From: Glandiceps talaboti
Lineage: Eukaryota; Hemichordata; Enteropneusta; Spengelidae
Assembly (NCBI RefSeq): GCF_964340395.1
Contig: NC_135549.1
Location: 25,359,842-25,423,841, forward strand
Length of the DNA stretch: 64,000 nt
Direction: 5' to 3'
The translations under genes were made by a program, and so were the position numbers. Positions within the stretch are counted from its first letter, which is position 1. Each line of letters opens with the position of its first letter. Below the pieces are notes generated by a model. It saw only the letters and a program-made list of their open reading frames with translations. It was not told the DNA's origin and searched no databases. Positions 40,134-51,115 of this stretch are shown one piece after another.

Positions 40134-40755
40134 AACCCTTGCACTAGTTGTCTTTCTAGAAATGTTGTGGATCATATCGTTTGTTTTCTCAGCAGTAGAC
40201 AACTAACACTTGCAGATGCCGAAAAGTCGTCTCCTTATCACTCTATCAAGTAGTCTTGCTGCTAGACGTTCGGGCTTTCTTTCGATACTATAAGCGAACG
40301 AAGTTCGCAGTGACGTCTTGCTTGGATGTTCCATCCTCGATAGCGATGTTCGGGCGTGTGTCGTATTCTATCGGAAGAACATCCGAGGTCTAGCAGATAG
40401 ACTAACTATCAAGCAGACATATGTGGATACAAAATAACATTGGGCGTCTCTTTATGTAAGTTCTCGCCATGTTCTTATCAGTTTGTTTATGTCTGTGAAA
40501 GTTAGTCATAGTGTCATATACAATACCTCTAGCTTTCACAGACATAAACAAACTGATAAAAGCATCACATGCATCTAAATCCACTGACAAGGATTTCTTC
40601 CTTGTCTGTGCTACCTCTGAGGCACCCGCTGTTATCAATGTACCACAGTTTGATAGTGTGATAAAGGAGAAGACTTTTCGCAAAGTCAGTTTTAATAATC
40701 CACCAGTGATAAATAGATGTTCTCATCAGTAACATTTCTAGACCACTAGTACCAT
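40134..40755. mobile_element. foldback element, family E, copy 2
   Basis: The left end ACAACCCTTGCACTAGTTGT and the right end CATTTCTAGACCACTAGT are related to copy 1. It has an extra internal hairpin (GTTTATGTCTGTGAAAG against CTTTCACAGACATAAAC, about 40484-40553) and a nested element. A 73-codon open frame (40511-40732) crosses it, but no domain is recognised. Confidence 0.6.
40259..40396. mobile_element. nested short element inside family E copy 2
   Basis: Bounded by CTGCTAGAC and GTCTAGCAG. Interior is GC-richer and pairs imperfectly (CGAACGAAGTTCG is a palindrome). Copy 1 of the host family lacks this block, so it looks like a later insertion. Confidence 0.55.
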
Positions 40756-40947
40756 AGACCCTACACGAACTAGTAGGAAGCACAGAGAAAGCAAGCAAGC
40801 GCTGTGATTGGATGGCAATGAGATGTAGACAACTCCATCGCAGTCCTCAAGAGAGGTGCGTGATACTAGGCTCAACGTCGACAATATAAGGCGGATAGTA
40901 TTTTTGGACATTCAGTAAATTTAATTCGTAGTTGTAGGTAACGCGTA

Positions 40948-41092
40948 AATATGTTATTTGCCAATACTGTTCCACATCTTGCTACTGTTGCTACTCTCAT
41001 TTTTCCGGTTTAACGGTTCGCGGCTGTTACCGGAAAAAAATGACCTCTATCGGCGAGATATGGAATGGTATTTGGCAAACAACATAATACTC
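40948..41092. mobile_element. foldback element I, about 145 bp
   Basis: TATGTTATTTGCCAATACTG pairs with GGTATTTGGCAAACAACATA, and the centre CATTTTTCCGGT pairs with ACCGGAAAAAAATG around a short loop. Nearly all of it can fold into one hairpin. Confidence 0.65.
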
Positions 41093-41308
41093 AATATTGC
41101 ATCGTACGTCGGTCATACATGTAGTGTAGAGATAGAGGGCGTTTGAGGGAGCAATCTGAACTTTATCAGTTTTGGTATAAATTTTTGCTTCATATTTATA
41201 TACTTGAATTAAATTGAGAAACCTGTTGGATCGTATCTAGCAACAACTGACACAGAATTTGACAGGAATTGGTGCATGACATAAAAAAGATAGAATTTGA
41301 TATTATTC

Positions 41309-41530
41309 CCAAATATCATTCTTCGTTCAGCCAGGGAAAATACGCGTGACCTAAAGGGCCTTGTCACTACAAGTCGTTTTACCTAAACGTAACTTATGAA
41401 AAAGTCGTGACAAGTAATGCGTTTGGAACATTTTTACTCGTATTTAGAGCACCACAGAACCTGTGACGTAGACATGGGTTGTAGTGATGTCGTGAGCAAG
41501 GTAAATATGGCATATTTTCTGTTCAGGAAA
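41309..41530. mobile_element. foldback element, family F, copy 2
   Basis: TTCGTTCAGCCAGGGAAAATAC and CCTTGTCACTACAA pair with TTGTAGTGATGTCGTGAGCAAGG and ATATTTTCTGTTCAGG in the other half. Related to 13464-13740. Confidence 0.6.
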
Positions 41531-41611
41531 TAACCTGGCATATGTAAGGTATAATGACAATAATTGTTTGTGTCTTAGTTGAAAACGTGAGTACCAGACA
41601 TGTTTCCAAAC

Positions 41612-41727
<116 letters not shown>

Positions 41728-41760
41728 TTTTTGAAAATTTGAACCAAATTATATGCTATA

Positions 41761-41811
41761 GACCCTACAGAACTGTTTCGTGAGGTGCGTAGTCCTCACT
41801 CATCAGGGGTA
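41761..41811 (-). ncRNA. candidate hammerhead ribozyme of a Penelope-like element
   Basis: On the minus strand the invariant core is complete. CTGATGA (41806-41800) is followed by stem II GTGAGG/CCTCAC, 6 perfect pairs with an 8-nt loop. Then GAAA (41779-41776), stem III CAG-TT-CTG (3 pairs), and the cleavage triplet GTA ending at 41766. ACCC (41810-41807) pairs with GGGT (41765-41762) as stem I. The predicted cut is after 41766. Hammerheads with a very short stem III are known from Penelope-like elements. This one lies just beyond the left element's endonuclease stop, on the same strand. Activity is inferred, not shown. Confidence 0.75.
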
Positions 41812-41910
41812 GAATGGAATATAGTATCTGCGTTTCCTTACCGTTAAATTCTATAATTCTAATGTTCCTAACAGGGAATATCTACCTAGTAACATATCGT
41901 ATTAGCATAG

Positions 41911-42794
41911 TTAATTGTTCTGCAATAATGATTTATGTCTATGCCTACACGACGACACAAGTTCATTTCGTTTATTTAGAGTACAACGATGAGGTTGACA
42001 AATTATAATATACTTTTCAGTTATGCAGAGATTACATCTCTGACTGGAGCTGTTGTACGGTCGCGCGCGTGCGATAATTTTCCATGTGATGTCGTAATCA
42101 ATTTCTTTATCCTTAAGAAACCATACATACTTACTTAGTTCTGTTGAATTTCTTGACAAATTGTTGCGGAATGAAGCTGTGTGGTTCCTGTACCGTGTCT
42201 TGAACTCGTTTTCAGTAAGTCCGACATACGTTTCGCGGATATTGGTGTCTTTACGCTGAACTGTTGCCTGGTATACCACGCTCTTTTGTAAACATTTCCC
42301 GTCCAGGGGACATGTATCCTTTACGCGACAGTTACATAACTTAGTATTCTCGTTTTTACAGCCGTTCTGGGTAGACAGTTGTGTTTTATTGTGGTTGTCG
42401 ATGAGACGTTTAGTATTAGTTACACAACTGTAACTAATTTTAATTGTGTTACGATTGAAGATTTTCCTGAGGTTGTTCCCTTGTGGAAAGCACTTGTCTA
42501 CCAGGGCAAGAAATTTTTTACCAATATTAGTGGAGACACTCTTGCTAAAGGGTGGGTTATACCATAAAATATTATTCCGTGGCCTATTTTTCCTACCTAT
42601 AGTTGCGGGGGGCTTATATTCAAGTTTGTATTTATATCCGCTTTCTTGTAATGCTTTCTGGTACTGAGGTGCGGCTTGATCGAATGACTGCTTATCTGAT
42701 GATATAGATGACAGTCGTCTATTTACCCCTGCTGGTATGTTTTTAATAATATTAGGGGGATGGTTGCTCTCACGATGGACATATTGCAAGGTAA
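41911..42794 (-). pseudogene. left PLE copy, linker and GIY-YIG endonuclease
   Basis: One open frame encodes YVHRESNHPPNIIKNIPAG, a basic region, a cysteine cluster (CNC...CPLDGKC), the GIY-YIG part (VVYQATVQ...TYVGLTENEFKTRYRNHTASF) and a C-terminal CNLCITEKYII. It ends SLLQNN-stop. Its C-run in the linker has six C, so it stays in frame here. It is cut off from its RT by a 455-bp deletion that removes the RT palm and shifts the frame. Confidence 0.85.
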
Positions 42795-43559
42795 AACTCT
42801 ACGATGTCAAAACAAATAAAGTTGTGTTTCTCCTTGTTTACAATGTTGTTGAACCATTTTTATAACGGACGATGTGTTATTCCACTGGTTGATCTTGGTA
42901 GCCGCAATGATTTTCGTATTTATTCTATCTAGGATTTGTTTACTGATTTTACCGATCTCTGACTTAGTGGGGTTAATCAATCTACAGGTTGGTTTGTTTG
43001 CAAAGTTTGGTTTGTGGTCTTTCAGGGTTATAAATGCTTCTTTCCTGGCCGTTATATTTACTCTATCAGCGATATCTAATTGTGTTGCAATTTTCTTTTC
43101 CTCTCGCTGTATATTTTGGACTGTAGACGCGGTTGCTTTCTTATAGCATTTTGTGATGTTATTCTCTAATAATTTGTTGTATACTGCTGGCTCAATCTTG
43201 TAAAAGTTCGTGGTTTTGTCAGCTGGAACGAGGAGCTTGTTATCGCCGTTAATACGTTTTATATCGTCTTTTAGATAGTTGAGGAATTTATTACTTACCG
43301 GATTAAACTTCGTGGTTTGGATAATATTTAACATACCTTCTTCAAAATGCTTTAGTTCATCGATTGGTGGGGGGTTCTTGGTAGAATTGAAACCATAGGT
43401 CTGCTTACTCGTTGACTTTTGTTCCGGATTAAGGTAGAAATATGCTTTCCAGCGCATACGCCGTAGGAAATGTTCAGTTTTCTCGATAAGGTTACGCAGA
43501 TATTCCTTCTCTGATGGTATAGAGATGTTCTTTGTTGAATAGCCAAGGTTACCAAGATC
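42795..43559 (-). pseudogene. left PLE copy, reverse transcriptase N-terminal part
   Basis: Minus-strand frame with LVPADKTTNFYKI, ITLKDHKPNFANKPTCRLINP and IGKISKQILDRINTK, which are PLE RT motifs. It continues towards FDIVEFYP and then jumps, at an ACC microhomology, straight to the linker (compare 43681-44135 in the right copy, missing here). The open frame appears to extend to 43667, but that part is the antisense of the right copy. Confidence 0.8.
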
Positions 43560-45016
43560 AATCATTGCGGCTACCAAGATCAACCAGTGGAATAACACAT
43601 CGTCCGTTATAAAATGGTTCAACAACATTGTAAACAAGGAGAAACACAACTTTATTTGTTTTGACATCGTAGAGTTTTACCCATCCATCAGCGAAGACCT
43701 CTTAAACAAGGCTCTTGATTTCGCTTCGGCATACGATACAATAACTGATGAAGAAAGAAATATTGTTATACAATCGAAAAATTCCCTCCTTACACATAAT
43801 CAACAACAATGGCAAAAGAAAAACCACCGTCCTTTCGACGTCGCTATGGGAAGCTACGACGGGGCAGAAACTTGCGAACTAGTCGGCTGCCTTTTACTAT
43901 CCAAACTTCAAACCGTTTACGGAATAAAGGTCGGACTATACAGAGACGACGGATTAGCCGTTACCGACACAACACCTAAGGACACTGAGAGGATCAAGAA
44001 AGAGATTTGCTATATATTCAAGGAGTATGGGCTGAACATCACCATTGAAGCTAATAAGAACGTAGTCAACTTCCTCGACGTTACATTTAACCTCGCCGAG
44101 AAAACCTACAGCCCATATACAAAACCGAACGCAACCTTGCAATATGTCCATCGTGAGAGCAACCATCCCCCTAATATTATTAAAAACATACCAGCAGGGG
44201 TAAATAGACGACTGTCATCTATATCATCAGATAAGCAGTCATTCGATCAAGCCGCACCTCAGTACCAGAAAGCATTACAAGAAAGCGGATATAAATACAA
44301 ACTTGAATATAAGCCCCCCCGCAACTATAGGTAGGAAAAATAGGCCACGGAATAATATTTTATGGTATAACCCACCCTTTAGCAAGAGTGTCTCCACTAA
44401 TATTGGTAAAAAATTTCTTGCCCTGGTAGACAAGTGCTTTCCACAAGGGAACAACCTCAGGAAAATCTTCAATCGTAACACAATTAAAATTAGTTACAGT
44501 TGTGTAACTAATACTAAACGTCTCATCGACAACCACAATAAAACACAACTGTCTACCCAGAACGGCTGTAAAAACGAGAATACTAAGTTATGTAACTGTC
44601 GCGTAAAGGATACATGTCCCCTGGACGGGAAATGTTTACAAAAGAGCGTGGTATACCAGGCAACAGTTCAGCGTAAAGACACCAATATCCGCGAAACGTA
44701 TGTCGGACTTACTGAAAACGAGTTCAAGACACGGTACAGGAACCACACAGCTTCATTCCGCAACAATTTGTCAAGAAATTCAACAGAACTAAGTAAGTAT
44801 GTATGGTTTCTTAAGGATAAAGAAATTGATTACGACATCACATGGAAAATTATCGCACGCGCGCGACCGTACAACAGCTCCAGTCAGAGATGTAATCTCT
44901 GCATAACTGAAAAGTATATTATAATTTGTCAACCTCATCGTTGTACTCTAAATAAACGAAATGAACTTGTGTCGTCGTGTAGGCATAGACATAAATCATT
45001 ATTGCAGAACAATTAA
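43560..45016 (+). pseudogene. right PLE copy, RT palm plus GIY-YIG endonuclease, frameshifted
   Basis: Starts abruptly inside the RT (AATKINQWNNTSSVIKWFNN), runs through FDIVEFYPSI, FDVAMGSYDGAETCELVG and the catalytic VGLYRDDGLAV, then the linker. A run of seven C at 44324-44330 (six in the left copy) shifts the frame, and the RT frame ends soon after at a TAG. The endonuclease continues in the next frame to the stop at 45014-45016. 5'-truncated. Confidence 0.85.
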
Positions 45017-45097
45017 CTATGCTAATACGATATGTTACTAGGTAGATATTCCCTGTTAGGAACATTAGAATTATAGAATTTAACGGTAAGGAAACGC

Positions 45098-48000
45098 GTG
45101 CAGCGTAATTGGTTCTATTCAGTAATGATATGTGTGGGGGGGGGGGCGCATCTTCCTTGTATACTGCTTTAATTACCAGTAAACTTGTACAACATTATCG
45201 TTCATACTGGTCTGAAATAAAAAGACGTACTGGAAGCATGAGTTTTTGTTTTAAAAAAAAGAACCCCCTCCCTCGATATTCTTTAAATTGGAAGCATTGA
45301 AATGTACTTGCTATGAATAATAGGCACTTTTTATTTGTGTTTTCCCAACTTCAAATAAAGTAACTTAATTTGACAATACAAAATCATGTTAACCCTTAAA
45401 TCACAACACTCTAACACACAATAAATATCGATTGTCTGACTGAGGGTGTCTTATAATATGATTACAATCTACATAAGACCATAAGTCGTTGTCAGTATAG
45501 CGATACGCCTACCCCAGCATACATACCAAAATTTTCATATTACATCTCACTATGCATACAAATTATATAAGCTTACTGCAAGCATTACTATCAAGTTAAA
45601 AAAAAATTCTATTCCACCTTGCTGATAGACCAAAGAAAGACAACATACGAAGCCATCCGAAGATTCCCACTGATTGGAGGGTACACAATCATATCATTAA
45701 CATGCTGGTAACATTGCGTCATTCATTTACATCGTTAAGAGTGTGTCTTCACGTTATACCAACAGAGAAGAGGAGCATATGACGGTAAGCAACAATCGTC
45801 CATAATAAATATAACATCAGGCTAACTTTTTTACCACCACCATCTTTTTATTCAATTTATACATGCTATGTGATAGATAAGATGGACGTACATATATGAA
45901 AAGTAAAATTGATTACATATCTATGTATACTTTAAAAGGACATAGTCAACAACTTTACTACTCTTGCTTTTTGATGATTTTACACACAGGGCTATTTGTC
46001 AATGAATCACTGTACAGACCACGACGTACATAATCGTCTCATATTATTGGCAGATCTAGAAAACTGAATTGAGAAATAATTACAATTTATAATAGATATA
46101 ATGCGCCTAATTACTGCATGTGAAGCTATGTGAGACTGATGTGTTGAAAACGTAATTTCATTGGGTAAAATATTCTTCATTGGATCATCCTCCATACTTT
46201 GTATAGATGACTGGTGACAGGGGTTTTGACAGTATTTATTAAGTGATACGCATGCGCCAGCAGAAGTGGCTTTCCATTACTGGCTTTCCATGTGAAATAT
46301 AATATACGTAAAGTTGTGGACTATTTCCCTTTAAGTAAACTATCGTTTGTTTTTAAACATGGATTAAACATAAAGCTTAAGAAGTATGAAATAACTTGAG
46401 AACACACAAATATCATACAATGCTTTGCGAAATAACGAAAGTGCAATCTTTAATTTTATTACGTGGAATGTGATCAAAAAAGGGATTATATATTCCGATA
46501 TCATGCAAGTACTTGCTTTTCCTGGCCTAGACGTTGAGAAACGTGGTGTCATTCTACCCTCAAATCAACGGCCTTACGCTAAGTGCGAGGATGCACCGAC
46601 ACGGCGTACTTTTCCTGGCCATGCACAACATTTAGAGTCTCGTGGTTTTTTGACAGTTTCAACGATCATAGTTCTTCTTAAACCAAAACAAATGCAATAT
46701 CTACACCAGTGACTTTCGCTAGACTTTTTCATAGTTACTTATTAGAGTGAGATACGTGACTTAAACTTCATTTAATTTCTGAATTTCAAGTTATTTAAAT
46801 ATGTAATGGTCTGGCAGAGAAGCATTGATTAATTATTTTCTGATACGTTACTGAGTAAATGTAGTTTGTTAATTGAGAACACAAAAATGTAGATTGTGCA
46901 TTTATTAGTTGGTAAGGGTGTAGAATAAATTCTTTTTATAAAGCGACACAACTTTGGATAGTAATAATGCTAATATCAACTCATCACTAAATGTCTTTCA
47001 ACTACACACAATACTTTTCGCTATTTTAAAGGTTACTAATATAAACTACTTCTGGTTAAGAATGTTACTAAATATCTCTTCCCTTAAACCTGTAAAACCC
47101 ATATTGAATTGCAGGAGGAATATTTTTGGAATTACCACATTAATAACACAGCTTGATTTAGAAATCCATTCGAATCCAAGCCTGAAAATGGAACGCTATC
47201 GAAGGCTAAATGAATGGAATTTATAGCAACTGTGTTCCAAAAGTAAACACACTGTATTAACTTCTTTAAAGTCATTGCTATATACGTGGACAATTTACCA
47301 GTTAGGAAATAAAGGCTCGCTTATGATTTTACACGAATTTTGTACACACAATTTTAGAAATTAGTAATGACTCAAAAATGATGACAAGTTCTGAAATAAC
47401 AAACATATTTATAGTGTCTCTAAATTCCATAACTATCGATATCTCCATTGCATGCTTATTCGTATACTTTGTTCATCACCATTCTGAACATTTTCCAGTA
47501 ACAAGCAAATGTACATGTCGACTCGAGTAAAAGCTTTTTGCTACATCAAATTTGGTCTTGTCAGTTATTTGGAGATATGTTTTCAAATCTGTTGATTTTG
47601 TTCTCACAACGATTAGACAATGGGAATACAAAAGTAAAATAATTACACATGACATCAAACTTTTGCAATGCTTTCAAATTTATCAAACTTAAGTAACCTG
47701 TTTATATATAACGTTAAAAAGAACAATCGTTAATTTCAAATATATCTTTTGGTATTTTTTAGTTCTATATGACAATATTCTTGTTTAGTTAAAAGTTTAA
47801 AAGCTTTTTTACTCAAGTGAAAACACTTAAATTAAACCACCAATGTCGATGTATGTCTTCTAAGACATTACACTCGTCTTCTGACATTGTGAGAACAGTT
47901 GATTGCAAAGTATGGATTGCCAGATGTATAGTATTGATTTCCTGAACATTTATTGATACCTATGAGATTACGTCATCAGCTCGTTCATGAGTTATATATG

Positions 48001-48379
48001 ATCATAAATACCAGGTATGAGTTCAGTTAATTGCAAGTGGTGGTTATAAGTGTATGTGCTTCAGTAAGTAAAATACTAGAAATACCTTTTAAATATGCAG
48101 CAAAAACTACGTCCAAATACGTATAAACTTAGCTTGTGCCCCTTTAAGGTTGACTAATACACATATTAATTAAAATACCATTAGTTAGATGGTTTGAAGC
48201 TGTAATACAAGATCAATCGTGACAGTATGAAATGACAGAATATGTCTATGCTCATTTGTGGATTTGTGGATTTTCATCTCACACTTTCATCTTAGACTAC
48301 CATGTATGATTAAAGTGGTGCAATTCGCATTCATATGTTTGTCAGACTTCCGCTTGGTTGAAAATGCACATACTCAATC
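45098..48379. other. intergenic, nothing recognised
   Basis: A short poly(G) run at about 45137 and AT-rich sequence. The open frame 46425-46712 (TTTTCCTGGCC occurs twice in it) shows no known domain. The 3' UTR of the PARP-like gene lies at its right end. Confidence 0.5.
47949..47954 (-). terminator. candidate polyadenylation signal of the PARP14-like gene
   Basis: AATAAA on the minus strand, 426 nt past the stop codon. It is the first canonical hexamer I see downstream. Confidence 0.35.
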
Positions 48380-50184
48380 CTACTGGAACACGATAAGGTA
48401 TTCTGGGTAAGCCACAGCATCGTTGAAGACAACGAATATTTCTGGGTCATTCATATCGTTAGTAACGCTGTCATATGTCACCGTTGGTTTACTTTGGTCT
48501 TTTGGTGGTGGAACTAGCATGTCTCTCGTCCCAGTGGCAAAGTCACCAGTCAGTACTTTCGCTCGGTACACATACTTTTTTCCAACATTATCCGGTGGTG
48601 AATATGTATTGGTAGCCGAATACGAAGCATTTACAGCGAAATAACTCCCCCTGCCATAGACAGTAGCTGAAATGGAAGAGGTCATCGCTATAATTAAATC
48701 AAAGCACACAATCGTGGCTACGAAACTTCTACCTCAACGTTAACTTTGGTATAATCCAAAATCAAATAGAGTTTCTGAAATAGGCTGATAACTAACCAAA
48801 GTATGAATAATCATTTTGCGTTTTACACCATAGCGACAGAAACGAGTTAGATGTAGCCTTATAGCTTGGTTTATTTTAATTAGGATTATATTAGGATTAG
48901 GATTATATTATGATATAGGAAAGCTGTGATCATTGTCTTGCAAGTAAAACACTTTAAACCATCAAAGATCTGATACACAGAACATCACATTAGTTTAATT
49001 TTGAGTTTCAGTGACTGTAAGATGCAAATATTTGTCTAGTTTAAGGTGAATTTGTAATGATGGGTAGACAAAACACATTTTATACAGAAAAAAAGACAGC
49101 TCATTTCAATTAAGTTTATAATCTTTGACATCCCCACTTAAAGTTGATTTCATGTGTTAGTACACCAAACCAAACATAAACCTATTGTACATTTGAACTA
49201 TACGAAGTAACTTACCATTTTTACCAGCAAAACTTCTGTTAAAACCTTGGGTGTTGATCTTTTCCACTGTGTCTTCATTGGTACCATGGTATAAAGCACT
49301 TTCGTTTTTCATTCCAACCTTATTTTTACCATCCATTTTCTCTTTCAATACAAAGTATTGTCTGTATAGAGCAGGGTTTTGTATACGTTGAATCTAGAAG
49401 GATTAAAATTATCACAATAATGTCGAATATGAATTATTATTACAAATGACATATACCAGATATTATTTGCACTGGTGCGCGTGCATATACTAGTTGTAAT
49501 TTCACTGCAGAGCTCTGCATGCAAATGATATGCAAATGAGACCGCGATGGTTCGTTCGCTCCACACGAAATCGCGTGATTTTTATGATTTTTATAGAAAT
49601 TTGCCGTTTCAGATAAACATATGTAATAATCACATACAGAACCCCATGCCACATGAGTTCTTGTGTTGGTACTCAGTGGTATTTGTACTCGTACTTGCAG
49701 TGTTTTCTGCTGCACTTTCTCGATCCTAGCTCGTGAAAGCACAGGTGCAGATCACTGCAAGCTCCCGACACACATGCACTCACGTGCCATGGGGTTCTAT
49801 CATATGAACTTTGCAATATAGAGTTAAACGTGTTTTTATTTCAATTTTATGTTCAAAGCAAAACGTGAACATGTAAGAAATATAATATTTCATCTTCCAA
49901 TATGTTCACAATCCAGAGTATATGTCGTTAGCCATTGTTAGCCTAGTATTATAGTATTGGCAAAGGCGGTCTATTTCTTTCACTATCACTTACATATATC
50001 TTTACCTTATCAATTTTCTTTAGGCTGTAGGGATTGTTCAAATGCTTGGGAGAGGGGCACATCAATGATTTTTTAAAGTCTGTTTCGACTGCAAGGTATT
50101 CATTAGATGTTGAGTCAAGATCAATGGCCACAAAGTCCAAATCATCTTTCATTACATCCCAAAATCTTGGTAAAGGAACACCAC
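48380..50184 (-). other. ART (PARP catalytic) domain
   Basis: Last three exons. Seen: LPRFWDVM entry, IQRIQNPALYRQY, ALYHGT with the NAD-binding histidine, GFNRSFAGKN, VYGRGSYFAVNASYS with the second (Tyr) residue, and VYRAKVLTGDF. The third triad position falls in PEYLIVF, with a hydrophobic residue in place of the glutamate of poly-ADP-ribosylating PARPs. H-Y-hydrophobic predicts mono-ADP-ribosylation. Confidence 0.9.
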
Positions 50185-51061
50185 CTATTGAAAAAATCAA
50201 TTCAAAGACATAAATGTTATGTTACAAATACTTGCTTTATATTTAAATTAATGACGACTACCTTTAAATGGTACAATAGAATGAACATGATTTTCTAATA
50301 GATGGCCTAACTGCAGATGTGGTATAACCTCAGTGTGAACTGAGAGACTCTCAGGGTAGCTTATAGGCCGATTCGGGTAGGTCTCCAGAGGGAGCAAGCA
50401 CGCCAAGTATATTCACTACGTCTTTATTAATATTGTCTAGCTGCTTGGGTGGAACTAACTATACATGTGACAACACCCATTAAGAAATATTACAATATTT
50501 ACACATAATTATACATAGATTACAGACTCGTGGTTTACCCATGTGTGCGCCACATGATCCGATATGTCACATCATCACATTCAGATAGCAATCTGAAGTA
50601 TAACATACCCTCTTTATGTAATCTTCTTACTGGTACTTTGGAATGGTCATCCAGATCTTCCTCTGTCATTGTGCTGAAGTCGATTTTGTAGGATGCGCCC
50701 TCAATGTTAACTGTAACATCTCGCAAACCACTTAAGTGAGCTTGTTCGATCTCACCCATTATGTCGTCTGGGAAATCGTCATATGCACCACTTTCATCCA
50801 AATAGACCCACTTGACACTTTCAGTAAGGCGTTTCTTATCCTCAAGATCTCGCTCCTCAGCGTGAATTTCGTCTAACATGTCCTGTATGTCGTTTTGCAC
50901 TCGCACAACGTCTTGAGTCATCCCTTGTAATTTTAGTCTGGGCACATAGGCGCTTGATTGCATCTCGACCATAACCTGAAATATAAGAATTTAACAGCGA
51001 TGTAACAAAATTCTCATACCTCCACTCATTTAAAGATACATGAACGTGACTGTGATTATGT

Positions 51062-51115
<54 letters not shown>

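Larger units (their letters stand above)
41830..45097. mobile_element. head-to-head pair of Penelope-like retroelements
   Basis: Two PLE copies form a large inverted repeat. 41830-42794 is the reverse complement of the 3' part of the right copy (44136-45097). 42791-42905 is the reverse complement of 43560-43680. The unique middle, 42906-43559, is the RT N-terminal part of the left (minus) copy only. Shared parts translate to the same protein, so the duplication is young or under gene conversion. Known PLE marks are present: RT with LKDHKPNF, CRLINP and YRDDG, followed by a GIY-YIG endonuclease. Both copies are broken. Confidence 0.85.

Noticed and set aside
40511-40732. Possible 73-aa gene
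   Set aside because: It lies across a foldback element and its hairpin, with no recognisable domain; coding is not supported.
42379-42667. Plus-strand ORFs opposite the left PLE, and mirrored minus-strand ORFs at 44275-44548
   Set aside because: Exact shadows of the endonuclease frame on the opposite strand.
42807-43667. Single 286-codon gene on the minus strand
   Set aside because: The first 36 codons (43667-43560) are the antisense of the right PLE copy; only 43559 onward is the real RT N-terminus.
46425-46712. Possible 95-aa gene in the 45-48 kb gap
   Set aside because: No domain, no splice partner found, and a weak start context.
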